Source of the DNA: Adiantum capillus-veneris
Taxonomy: Eukaryota > Streptophyta > Polypodiopsida > Polypodiales > Pteridaceae
DNA: 64,000 nt
NCBI GenBank assembly: GCA_014529385.2
Contig: CM043946.1
Span: 21,880,577 to 21,944,576, forward strand
Direction: 5' to 3'
In this document: one piece after another, positions 10,374 through 19,588 of the stretch
Position numbering within the stretch: the first letter of the stretch is position 1
Layout of the letters: each line of letters opens with the position of its first letter
Made by a program: the position numbers and the translations under genes
Notes under the pieces: generated by a model
What the model was told of the DNA's origin: nothing
Seen by the model: only the letters and a program-made list of their open reading frames with translations
The model's database searches: none

Positions 10374-10847
10374 ATGCTATTGCAAAAGGGGAAGGGCAGC
10401 CATTATAAGAGGCCAGTGTATTGTGCAAGCCGAGTGAAGTTGGTAGCGGAGAGAAAGTTCTCGGAAGTAGAGCTAGTGATGGCCAGTGTAATATTTGCTT
10501 GTCGACGATTTCGTCATTACTTGCTACCACGGCCTTTTGTTTTCTTGACGAGTTATGCCTTTTTGCCACAGTTAATTAATGGTACTAACATGTCAAATGT
10601 GGTGAAGAAATGGGTAATTGAGCTGCAAGAGTTTGAGTTCTCTTTTCTAGTGGAAGATAGTACAAGGGCAACCCTAGCTGATTTGTTGACCTACAAGGAG
10701 AATCCCCTTATTGTTAAGGAAGAGGTGGTGAGAAAGGTAGTTGAAGAAGTTCCACAGATCAGCAATGCACATGTGGTGTTCTTTGATGGTTCATACAGAA
10801 AGAGCCATGATGCAGCTTTAGGGGGTATAGCACTTTATGATCCATAG
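10374..10847 (+). pseudogene. gypsy RNase H (first) and tether
   Basis: Same frame as the RT core. KRPVYCASRVKLVAERKFSE is the usual RNase H E-box region, followed by FACRRFRHYLL and a tether (LQEFEFSFLVEDSTRATLAD). At the end, VVFFDGSYRKSHDAALGG opens a second RNase H of archaeal type; the frame is cut by TAG 10845-10847 inside it. Domain order RT, RNase H, second RNase H is characteristic of Tat-lineage gypsy elements. Confidence 0.83.
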
Positions 10848-10877
10848 GGGAAGCTAGTATGCAAGAGAGGTTTCAAA

Positions 10878-11081
10878 TTGGATGCTCATAGTAACAATGA
10901 GGCTGAATATGCTACTCTGGAAGCCGGATTACACATTTGTTTGAAGCATGTGGTTCGAAGGTTGAGCATAAAAGGTGATGCCTTGTTAGTGGTGAAGCAA
11001 GTGCTGGGTGTGTGGAAGAGCAAGAACAACTCATTGAAGGAAATGTGCTTCAGAATTAAAGGCCTGTTAAAAACGTTTTAA
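10878..11081 (+). pseudogene. second (archaeal-type) RNase H, C-terminal part
   Basis: Continues the second RNase H in the same frame: LDAHSNNEAEYATLEAGL supplies the catalytic Glu and SIKGDALLVVKQVLG the next Asp. It is cut by TAA 11079-11081; the reading goes on as AWSIKHIERALNGEAHEAAQ to the integrase segment. This domain is thought to have been gained by Tat elements in addition to the ordinary RNase H. Confidence 0.8.
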
Positions 11082-11144
11082 GCATGGAGCATCAAACACA
11101 TTGAACGTGCTCTAAATGGAGAGGCACATGAAGCAGCTCAAGGC

Positions 11145-11675
11145 ATGATTGGGGAGCTATTTGTGTTGAGGACCACTTTACCTCTTTATCATGGCCGTGA
11201 AAGTTTGGATCAAGAAGAGGAGTTTTTGCTAACAGGAATCATTCCAAAGGAGATTCAGAAGTCTAAGAAGTATGGCTTTGTGCGTAGAGCATACATGTAC
11301 AAATTGATTGGTGATGTCTTATACATGAAAGGGGCTGATCTCGTGTTGAGACGTGTACCTTGGCGGGAGGAGCTTTACAGAGTGTTGGAAGAAAATCATG
11401 AAGGCGCATGTGGTGGCCATTTTGCTCTAAAGATCACATTGCATAAGATTTTGCAAGAGGGGTATGTATGGCCTAGTTTGCACAAGGATGTTCACCATTG
11501 GTGTAGGTCTTGCAATAGGTGTCAATCATTTGGGAAGAGAGTGTTGAAGCCAGAGCTACAAAAAACCATTATGGCATTTGATGTGTTTGAAAAGTGGGGG
11601 ATTGATGCAATAGGCCTGTTACCTATCACAAGAAGGGGCAAAAGCTATATCTTGACGGCAGTGGACTATCTCTAG
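11145..11675 (+). pseudogene. gypsy integrase zinc-binding domain and start of core
   Basis: Same frame as RNase H. The HHCC domain is readable (NHEGACGGHFALK ... HHWCRSCNRCQSFGKRV), then the core begins with FEKWGIDAIGLLP (first catalytic Asp) and YILTAVDYL. A small deletion near 11672 changes frame and makes the TAG at 11673-11675. The core continues in frame with 11719-12201. Confidence 0.85.
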
Positions 11676-11718
11676 ATGGGCAGAGGCTATAGAAGTAAAA
11701 CAGATCACTGCAAAGGAT

Positions 11719-12201
11719 GTGGCAAAATTTGTGTATGATGAAATATGTTGCAAGTTTGGGGTGCCATTAGAGCTACTTTCAGATAAGGGGCCAGGATTTA
11801 GAGCTAAACTGCTAGACTTCTTATGCACAAAGATGAAGATTAGGCACCAACATACCACTCCTTATTACCCGCAGTGTAATGGCTTAAATGAAAGATTCAA
11901 TGGTGAGTTGGTACAAATTCTTTCTAAAGTGACAGAGCACCAAGGAAAGAATTGGGATTTGGAATTGCCTAGTGCATTATGGGCTTACCGTACTTCGGTG
12001 AAGACAGGTACAGGGTTTACTCCATTTCATTTGGTGTATGGAAAGGAAGCACTATTGCCTGTGGAGGTAGAGTTTCGTGCGGTCAAGATGTTAGATAAGT
12101 TGCTTGGGCCGCCTAGTGATGCATTCAAAGAGAGGCTCTTGCAGTTACAAGAGGTCCAGTTGGATAGGATGAGCGCATTGGAGCATTATGGGCAGATGTA
12201 G
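11719..12201 (+). pseudogene. gypsy integrase core
   Basis: Reads from SRWAEAIEV at about 11671 in this frame. The second Asp (LLSDKGPGF) and the Glu (NGLNERFNGEL) are present, so the DDE triad survives across the frame breaks. PALWAYRTS-like and FTPFHLVYGKEALLPVEV motifs follow. A TAG at 12199-12201 interrupts it. From 12023 on the sequence is also the left arm of the inverted duplication, where the mirror copy has TAA at this codon. Confidence 0.87.
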
Positions 12202-13049
12202 GATAAGGCTTTGGCAAAGATAAATGAAAAGGTCAAAAGTAAGGGTATCAAGAAACATGACTTGGTTTTGCGCTACAACAGTAAGCTGGATAACACCTTT
12301 CAAAAGAAGTTTCAAATTAAGTGGGAACGCCCTTTCAAGGTAGTGGAGTGTTTCCTGAATGGTACATATCAGTTGGCTAACCTGGATGGGTTTCTACATA
12401 AGTCAAGGGTAAATGGATTGCGTCTTAAATTGTATCATGCGAAGTTGATGATGGTCGAGCAGGATGAGCTGTATGTGGATCAAGGAGTGTTGGTGAGGGA
12501 TGAGGAGACCTGTGATGCGGCGAGTCTCATATCTCTTTTTGCTGAGACTCGCCGCATCACAGGTCTCCTCATCCCTCACCAACACTCCTTGATCCACATA
12601 CAGCTCATCCTGCTCGACCATCATCAACTTCGCATGATACAATTTAAGACGCAATCCATTTACCCTTGACTTATGTAGAAACCCATCTAGGTTAGCCAAC
12701 TGATATGTACCATTCAGGAAACACTCCACTACTTTGAAAGGGCGTTCCCACTTAATTTGAAACTTCTTTTGAAAGGTGTTATCCAGCTTACTGTTGTAGC
12801 GCAAAACCAAGTCATGTTTCTTGATACCCTTACTTTTGACCTTTTCATTTATCTTTGCCAAAGCCTTATCTTACATCTGCCCATAATGCTCCAATGCGCT
12901 CATCCTATCCAACTGGACCTCTTGTAACTGCAAGAGCCTCTCTTTGAATGCATCACTAGGCGGCCCAAGCAACTTCTCTAACATCTTGACCGCACGAAAC
13001 TCTACCTCCACAGGCAATAGTGCTTCCTTTCCATACACCAAATGAAATG
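12023..13049. repeat. 507-bp inverted duplication with 13-nt loop
   Basis: Left arm 12023-12529, loop TATCTCTTTTTGC at 12530-12542, right arm 12543-13049. The arms align without gaps. By eye I found only three mismatches (12096/12976, 12201/12871, 12384/12688). The right arm encodes the same integrase end on the minus strand (12403-12861 and 12871-13049). The palindrome lies inside the transcribed part of the element, just before the 3' LTR. Confidence 0.95.
12211..12529 (+). pseudogene. gypsy integrase C-terminal domain
   Basis: In frame with the core. Carries the GPY/F-type module: LVLRYNSKLDNTF, KWERPFKVVECFLNGTYQL (ERPF where GPF is usual), LHKSRVNGLRLKLYHAK. Beyond 12529 the frame runs through the loop into antisense sequence, so the part up to 12669 is not integrase. 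The native end of the polyprotein is lost. All of it is repeated in reverse at 12543-12861. Confidence 0.85.
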
Positions 13050-13082
13050 AATGATCTAGCAGGCTAAGGGATGGGCAAATTA

Positions 13083-14224
13083 TGTTAGGAGTTTTTTGGA
13101 GCAAGGGATTGCACATATGTACATACACATGCATGGTGCATCGAATAAAGGATTGCCCAATTTCCAGAGCCAGGTGGTTACGTGGGGCCCACATGTGTAC
13201 AGGTAGGACAGGATGTACATAGTGCATCGATTTTCACTATCACCAGTACCAGTATGTTTTTTCTACAATAATGAGGAGTTTATAGCGCGTAAAAATTCTT
13301 GAGGAAGCTATCCGCGGGCCGACGACATGAGGTAAGCAGGTGCGTCAGATGGCATCGAGTGGCGTCAGGAGGCCGAACGGGGTCAATATTTGCACGTGGA
13401 TGAATACGGACACAAAGTGGTATTTTCTTGTGAGAGTTATGTGGAAAGGTCATCATTAGGACCACTTTTTGGGGCCACTTCACGTGGTGGCGAGATGCAT
13501 TATTGGAAAAAAGCTGAGTGCCAGGTGTGCGAATGATGCAAAAAGGTGACAATTATGCACTGCAAGGTCAGTTTTTGGCCTGTTCGGGGTCCGTTTGAGG
13601 TCATCTAAAAGGCCAAAGGTGCCCATCTAATAAATCTAAGTGTGGGAACTGAGAAAACAGAGAGAAGACCAGAAAAAACGTGGAGAAGAGAGGAGGAACA
13701 GCCGCAACTGTGTTTTTGGGGTTTTTGGAGCCTATTTTGGCCGTAAACTGCTCATCCGAGGTCGGATTTGAGCACTTTGACATTGTAGACTGGGGTTTTG
13801 GGCCGTTCCAGACGCGATGGCGCTGTCCATTTTGCCAAATTCCTCACTCTTTTCCTGCTATTTTTCTGTGTAAGTTTCTCCTATGAGCGAAGTTTCTGCT
13901 CTAGTTTGTGATTGTATTTGGCTTATTTTACCTATATTGTGTGAGCTATTTGCCCCATTGGTGTTGGACCAAGATCAATTGTATCTAAACATCAGAAATT
14001 CTCCTCTTTTGAGCTGATTTTTTTGGGTGTGTGTGTGTGTGTGTGTGTGTGGAGTGGGCAAGTGGATAGTCTCTCTCCTCTCACTCCAGAGGTGTGTTTC
14101 CTGTCTCGGCTAGGTGTGTTGTGTAAGCTGAGTGGTGCCCCATAGTGTGTGTGTGTGTGTATCTTCCCAAGAGTGTGTGTCGGATCGTTATAGAGGCGTT
14201 CTGTGTGTTTTCATCCCGCTCACA
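13083..14224 (+). repeat. 3' LTR of gypsy element
   Basis: 1142 bp, starts TGTTAGGA and ends CCCGCTCACA, matching 5099-6244 apart from scattered substitutions and (TG)n length changes. A purine-rich AAGGGATGGG at about 13067-13076 may be the polypurine tract. ACGT follows at 14225. Confidence 0.9.
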
Positions 14225-14588
14225 ACGTCTTTTTGTAACTATTGGAAATCCATGTATATTTTCTCAATAATGACAATGGTGTTGTAACTATTACACTTGC
14301 AAATCTTAACAATCAAGTGATTTTGCCTATGATGTGTACAATTGTCATTGATTTACTTTCTTCAATTTACTTTTGTCAGTTTTGTACCTTTATTCTACAA
14401 AAAATACTATGGATGATGGAGTTAATGATTATATTGTCTTGTGGATGACTACTTTGGGTCTATACCTTGCACTTTCTTTCAAAAGTGAATATGGGCTTAT
14501 CTTGGATTCAGTCAGGTTTACTCTATTATTGAAACATTCAATATGGTTGATGGGTGAATGCCCTGCCACCCAAAATTTTTTACTCTTG

Positions 14589-14811
14589 GACGACGCTATA
14601 TAAGGCTCTGCAATATCACTATGAGCGTCGCTATAGGTATCCTATAACCATCGCTATAAGCATCGCTATATAGCGACGCTCATAATGACGGTTATAGCGA
14701 CGCTCATAGGGATGTTCTCATAGAGACGCTGTTAACGACATCGAGGAGTATAAAAACCCAATGTATTTCCCTCTCTAAAAATGCCACAAGTGCACACAAC
14801 CTCTTGTAGTG
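14589..14811. repeat. CACTA subterminal repeats and 3' TIR
   Basis: GCGTCGCTATA or its reverse complement TATAGCGACGC occurs at about 14590, 14621, 14667 and 14693. 14660-14679 is a near-perfect palindrome (GCATCGCTATATAGCGACGC). Such inverted subterminal motifs bind transposase in CACTA elements. TCTTGTAGTG ends at 14811, a typical CACTA terminus. Confidence 0.6.
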
Positions 14812-15785
14812 CTTGCCAACGCCTCCCATGCTAGGTCAATCATTCCAGTCTACTTTGCACCCAAAAACATAATTACAATAGCATTGCTGCACAAAGTAGA
14901 TGGCTATCTGGTTGTTGTTTCGATTCTGCCTATGGACCTATCAATATCTGGCATGCATGTGCTACACTAGTATCATGTGTTGCAAATTTGAAATGTTTAA
15001 AGGAGGAGACCCCTTTGCATTGCTAGAGGATCTAAAAGTGTGTGAAGTGCAAAACCATTCTGGCATAATTTCATGCATCCTTGTATCTCAATGGCTCTCC
15101 ATCATTGTCTGATTCATCCTATTGGGGCCTTGCCAAGCCACTTAGATTGCCTTTACCTACATGAATATCCTCTTCATGGTAGATTTGTTGTGCTAATTCA
15201 TGGTTCATGTAGGGATATTCATTTGAACTTTTATCATGATGTGGTAGTACATCATCTTACTCAAAAGGTGTATCATAAGCTTGGGGTGGTGTGTCAGCGT
15301 GCTGAGGTACGTTTTCCATCTATATGTAGCAAGAAGCACACATCAACAACATGAAATGTGCATGACCCTCAAACTTTGAAATTGCTTTAACAACATATTT
15401 GGAACTAAATATGAAATAATTTATGGCATGATATTCGAAAAATACTGAAAGACTTAAATTGATTAAGCATTGCACACTTTAAACAATGGGAAAAAACATG
15501 TGATTCATTGATAATTTAATCATTAATTAGTTGTAGACAAGAGTAAGTTACAATATTATAGCCAACAGTGTGGGCTCTTTCCCTTGCACGATATGTTGCA
15601 ATAGGCTGCACAAAAAAGCTTGCTTTTGGCGTCTAGGAGGTTGTGGAATATTGAAAATCAAGCATGTAAGAATTTAACGTATGCTATATACATCATAGGC
15701 TTTAGTGACAGGAGGAGGGTTTGTGCTAATATTTTCAGGAGCTACCCATGGATAATCTCTTTCTGTTGTGCTCTTGCTTCTGGTG
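14812..15785. other. no gene recognised
   Basis: AT-rich sequence with short frames (14900-15112, 15073-15354) that show no family motifs. I see nothing to annotate. Confidence 0.5.
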
Positions 15786-17036
15786 CTACAATATGCAAGG
15801 GAATGTCTCTTTAGTGTTTGCAAAAATGCTTGATCCCCAATCAGCAATGCTGGCATACATACCTTTGGTCCCGAAGTGTATCATTATGTTACAAGCATGA
15901 AGATCATTGTTTAGAAAGTCATGGTTGTGCAAAAATTTTAGCATCTGCAAGAGGGCATTCATGATTGGTAAGATGTTCTCAATAAACAACTCCAAGTTGT
16001 GAGAGGTGTATTGGAACTCTCTTATGGATGGTTTGCTCCCGTCATGGCTGTGAAAAAATCTTAGCGTTTGCAAGAGGGAATTTGTGGTTGCCACGGTAAG
16101 ATGTTCTCAATAGATAGCTCCAAGTTTCCAGAGGTGTATTGGAACTCTCTTATGGATGGTTTGCTTCCGTCATGGTGGCATGCTCATATCCACTGCTCTA
16201 GGTGACCATCGTTCCACAGTCTGAAGATAAGCATTGGATTAATGCTATGGCGCACAAGATCTTTTTCAAGTAACATACCACTATATTGAGTAGTCATGGC
16301 AATGCCCTCTTCTAGTGCCATCTCTATGGGAGATTTACATTGCGGCATGAGCTTGTAAATTTTGGCTGTGTACAATGTATCCTTGAATTTTGGATGTGCT
16401 ACCTTCATTTGCTTCACAATAGCAAAGCAACCTTTGCTGAGTTGGGGAGCTTGTAGGTGAAACACAAAACTTTTTCCAAGCAAGTAAAGGATGAGGGGGG
16501 GGGGGGGGGGGGGTTAGGCTTTCATCTAGAGTAATTGCCTCTGTAATAGAGGGACATGTAGAAGATGTGATTGCTTCTAGAGTTTGGGTGACAGATTTAG
16601 TAATTGCTCCATGAGAAATTGGACCTTCCTCTTCAGTCCTTGGATGTTTGGAGGAGTCTTCTTGTCTGCTTTTACCCTTAAACATTGAGTGAAGATGTGA
16701 AATTATTTGCGTTCGATCTAGAATCGTTTAGAGAGCCTTGGTCTCAGGACATTGGATGCTCTTGAACGTCTTGACTATTTGTCCCAAGAGCTGCTTGATT
16801 GTTACATGCATGAATCCATTTTTCAGCATAATTGAGCCAAATTGCATTAAAGAACATTAGGCTTTGAGCTTGATGAGACAATGCCTCACAAGATTGGTAA
16901 TGAAATTCTCAAACTTTGATGCAAGTGGATTAAATGCTTGTTGTAGATGATCCTCTGAAACATGATATAGGTAGAGTACAAGAGCATCAATTATGACTTT
17001 AGGACGATGAGCACATGGTAGCTTTGTTTCTACCAT
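15786..17036 (-). pseudogene. kinase-like gene, broken
   Basis: Reading starts at ATG 17036 (MVETKLPCAHRPKVIIDALV), a helical N-terminal part with two in-frame TAA, then a Ser/Thr/Pro-rich stretch (from MFKGKSRQED at 16685) ending in a poly-Pro run. That run is coded by 19 C (plus-strand G at 16495-16513), and the frame changes there. The kinase lobe follows: GKSFVFHLQAPQLSKGCFAI, YTAKIYKLM (possible ATP Lys), then FLNNDLHACNIMIHF (catalytic-loop Asp and Asn) and SIADWGSS, where DWG replaces DFG. Further breaks lie at 16184 and in a tandem duplication. No known family could be fixed. It probably once made a protein with an N-terminal helical domain and an atypical kinase fold. Confidence 0.5.
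15921..16178. repeat. tandem duplication inside kinase-like gene
   Basis: Two copies of about 125 bp (15921-16042 and 16043-16178). GTAAGATGTTCTCAATA and GTATTGGAACTCTCTTATGG occur in each. In protein terms the piece with SKPSIREFQYTS and LLQ.LKF.H.HD is doubled just before the catalytic loop. Confidence 0.75.
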
Positions 17037-17136
17037 GGCTCAAATTCTAAAAAGCACATAAGAAAGTAAATCTAAATATTAATGCATGAAAATGTCATAA
17101 AAATAAATGACATCAAACATAAACTACAGTGCAACG

Positions 17137-18115
17137 CGGAGGTCTGCACAGTCAAGGACAAGGTTTATATCTAAACCACAGTGCTCCCTACAATGTAGCA
17201 TTGTAGGGAGCACTGTGGTTTATATCTAAACCACAGTGCTCCCTACAATGTAGCATGATGGTGTGCACAATTAGAGATAAGAGAAACATACACTTTTTTG
17301 GAATATAAAGTAAAGCATGTAACCTTTTCCAAAACGATCGATTACAAACTCAGTTAGAAATAGAAGATGTCCACAAATAACGCACTACTTTTATTTCTAA
17401 ACAATGTCGTTAATGAATGGTTTTGGATAAGATTAGTTACTTCACTGTACACCAGTCACTAGTTAATCTGTCTTTGCGGTGTGACACGATGGTTTGCATA
17501 TCCAAACATAGAACGTTCATATTTAAGCCCTCTTTGCAGTGTGACATGGTGGTGTGCACAATCAGAGACAAAGCATTTTGTCATCTAAACTTTGTAGTAA
17601 AGTCACTTGTTCAGAACGAACGACTAAAAATTCAATGAGGAAAAGAAAACATGCACAATTGACACATCTTTCATATACAAACACACTCAAATATTAAAAC
17701 AAGCATTAAGAATCTATGTGTGCATAAACATGATGGATGTGATGAGAATGCAACGTTTTATTTCTCATTGAACTTGTAATGCCTTGTACTGAAAAAGTGA
17801 TCAATTAATTCATTGAAGATAAATGTATCAATTTTTGCGCCATCTCTACAATGTGACACAATGGTCTACACAGCTTGAGATAGATTGATCATTGTACCCT
17901 AAACCCTCTCTAGACTGCAACATGATGGTTTGCACAACTAGAGGTGTGGAATCTAACCCTCCTTGTATTTTTCTTGCAGTGCGATGCAATGGCTTGTAGA
18001 GTTAGAAAAAAGTGTGATTTTTTCTAACTCTCCTGTAGTGTGATACGAAGGTCTACACAACTAGGAAAACTACCTAAGCTAAACTATTCCTACAGTGTGA
18101 CGCTTTGGTATGAAT
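17137..18115. repeat. diverged dispersed motif array with one perfect hairpin
   Basis: A motif close to CAGTGTGACAYGATGGT followed by YTGCACAACTAGAGA recurs at about 17137, 17242, 17475, 17532, 17847, 17911, 17971, 18031 and 18089, with variable spacing. At 17162-17255 a 39-bp direct repeat (17162-17200, 17217-17255) contains a 24-bp perfect inverted repeat (17172-17195 with 17199-17222). The array separates the two coding parts 15786-17036 and 18127-18563. Confidence 0.6.
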
Positions 18116-18126
18116 CTTAAAAGCTT

Positions 18127-18563
18127 CGACAGACAATTGCAACAACATTAGTGATCTTGATCAATTGCTTGAGATGATCCCTCCATTGGCACATTTTACT
18201 TATGAATTGATGCAAATTGGCTTTCAGTGCATCCATAGGGAATTTTTGTTCAACCTCATTTAATGCATCTTGCTAGGCTACACACTCTGCTCTCCTTGGG
18301 CCATACCATTCTCCCAGCTAATCTACGATCTTGATGTGACATTGTTGATCAACGGGTTTGTGATACTTGGGGTAAAAAACAAGGAAAAATCTAGAATGAT
18401 CATCCTTCTTTACTGTCAATGCATACATGATCAAAATTGGTGAATCGAGAATAGACTCAATGAGATTCATAACAATTTGGTCTTCTTATTGCGGCATTTT
18501 TTTGAAAATTTTGATGAGATGATATAACCTTTTTAGATTCATTTCGTGTTCTTTGAGTGTCAT
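18127..18563 (-). pseudogene. helical protein remnant, unknown family
   Basis: From ATG at 18563 (MTLKEHEMNLKRLYHLIKIF) a single frame reads through three stops to near 18127: SPILIMYALTVKKDDHSRFF, LGEWYGPRRAECV, QDALNEVEQKFPMDALKANL, FISKMCQWRDHLKQLIK. The sequence is coherent and hydrophilic, so this is a decayed coding region, not chance. It may be the 5' exon of the kinase-like gene, with the repeat array as intron. That is inference from order and strand only. Confidence 0.4.
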
Positions 18564-18824
18564 CCTTGTCTTTGACCCTTTGCTATTGGTTGCATCGTCT
18601 CCCCAGTAGTAGCTTGACCCTATGATCTAGTAAACCTCTAGAAATCTGTAGGTTGATTAACATTGCTTTGATATGAATTCTGATATCCTTGATACATTTG
18701 TATGTTGGCTTGTCCCCCAATAGCATTTTCTGATTCTCTAGAGATTAAAGGATGGCTTCTTCAAAAGCGGGTTGACAATAACATCATAATTGATCAGAAA
18801 CCATTTTGGTACCCATTCCAACAC

Positions 18825-19034
18825 CTAAATTCCATTGGGATATGGAGGTAAAGAGTCAAACCAAGTACTAGCATCTTTCCTAAGGACCACCTCAAACATT
18901 TCTACACGTTCTTGATCGGTTACTATCCTCTTGATACGGCAAGACATCTTGAAATTTGCTAAAAATAATTCTGCATCCTCTCCAGGCTCTCCAAAGAAAA
19001 GAGGATATCCAGACATTTGGCGTTGGCTCTCCAT
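18825..19034 (-). pseudogene. gypsy-type gag start
   Basis: ATG at 19034; MESQRQMSGYPLFFGEPGED leads to AELFLANFKMSCRIKRI and VLRKDASTWFDSLPPYPNG. This is the start of a retrotransposon gag capsid domain, alignable with the gag of the 5099-14224 element (EKMEVACISNQI, FLKSDARVWSKAF). It is truncated by a stop after 69 residues; I do not see a clean continuation. It lies 49 bp after the F-box-like frame 19084-19542. Confidence 0.65.
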
Positions 19035-19083
19035 TATTATGAAAGATTACAACACGAGTTACAATAAGGGATACAATAGAGAT

Positions 19084-19542
19084 TTAGAACCACTCGCCTG
19101 CAAATGAAGAAGTAAGAAAATACCACTCTAGGTTTTCTTCTTCAACTATCCAAGCTTCAATGAGGTCTCGATTTGTTTGATCAAAACAAAAAGGTAGACT
19201 ATTGATGAGCTCTAAGAAGGGTTGAAATTCTTCAAAGATAAGGCGATAAACAGAAATCTCTAGAACTTCATTTTCTGGATCCAAAAGAGCAACCACGTCC
19301 CAAGTGATAAATTGCACTTGCTCTACAATTCCCAACGCACAAGCGGTTTGTATAAAAACTAGATCTTCATGCTCGTCGAAGGCCATGAGAAAGTAGCAAT
19401 TGACTAGGAGCTCCTTTCCTTCGAGTTCCACACAGTCGGAGTGAGGCAACCTTCTCACAATTTCATAAAGAACATCCTCATCAAGTCCAATCAAGTTTGC
19501 AAGATTTAAAGACTCCACTTGTGCTACAAAATTCCTGGACAA
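19084..19542 (-). CDS. F-box-like protein B, function unknown
   Basis: 152-residue open frame. Paralogous to 19589-20134: both have a short LP..L...VVR.LPH helix pair resembling an F-box (VLYEIVRRLPHSDCVELEGK), then FL.......FIQ.ACALG.V..V.F, YRL.F.EF.P.L.LINSLPF.F and a final ...R.L..A. No ATG lies at the N-terminus; the frame opens at a TTG directly behind TTTTTGTCCAG, a good 3' splice site, so this may be an exon rather than a complete gene. No membrane segment. F-box proteins normally link substrates to SCF ubiquitin ligases; here that role is only a guess. Confidence 0.4.
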   Translation of the reverse strand: MSRNFVAQVESLNLANLIGLDEDVLYEIVRRLPHSDCVELEGKELLVNCYFLMAFDEHEDLVFIQTACALGIVEQVQFITWDVVALLDPENEVLEISVYRLIFEEFQPFLELINSLPFCFDQTNRDLIEAWIVEEENLEWYFLTSSFAGEWF

Positions 19543-19588
19543 AAACTCCTTAGGATTATGGTTAAATCATTCAAAAGCATAAAGAGAT

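Larger units (their letters stand above)
5099..14224 (+). mobile_element. Complete Ty3/gypsy retrotransposon, Tat-like
   Basis: Two long direct repeats (5099-6244 and 13083-14224) both begin TGTYAGGA and end CTCACA, and both are bordered outside by ACGT (5095-5098 and 14225-14228), which looks like a 4-bp target duplication. Inside are a primer-binding site, a small accessory frame, gag with zinc knuckle, protease, reverse transcriptase, RNase H, a second archaeal-type RNase H and integrase. The second RNase H is the mark of the Tat lineage. Six in-frame stops and two frameshifts break the polyprotein. The LTRs differ by roughly 2% by my eye count. Between integrase and 3' LTR sits a large inverted duplication. 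Confidence 0.92.
4025..14811 (+). mobile_element. CACTA (En/Spm-type) transposon remnant, split by a gypsy insertion
   Basis: Two parts, 4025-5098 and 14225-14811, are separated by the gypsy element 5099-14224. The left part holds a spliced Ptta/En/Spm-type accessory gene remnant. The right part ends with a block of GCGTCGCTATA-type subterminal motifs in both orientations and TCTTGTAGTG at 14802-14811, the reverse complement of the usual CACTACAAGA terminus. The left end is beyond the copia element and off the window. The link between both halves is an inference from the matching ACGT at both gypsy borders. Confidence 0.6.

Noticed and set aside
10177-10569. 130-residue minus-strand frame
   Set aside because: Antisense shadow of gypsy reverse transcriptase and RNase H.
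12403-12861. 152-residue minus-strand protein identical to the integrase end
   Set aside because: It is the mirror arm of the inverted duplication, not a separate gene.
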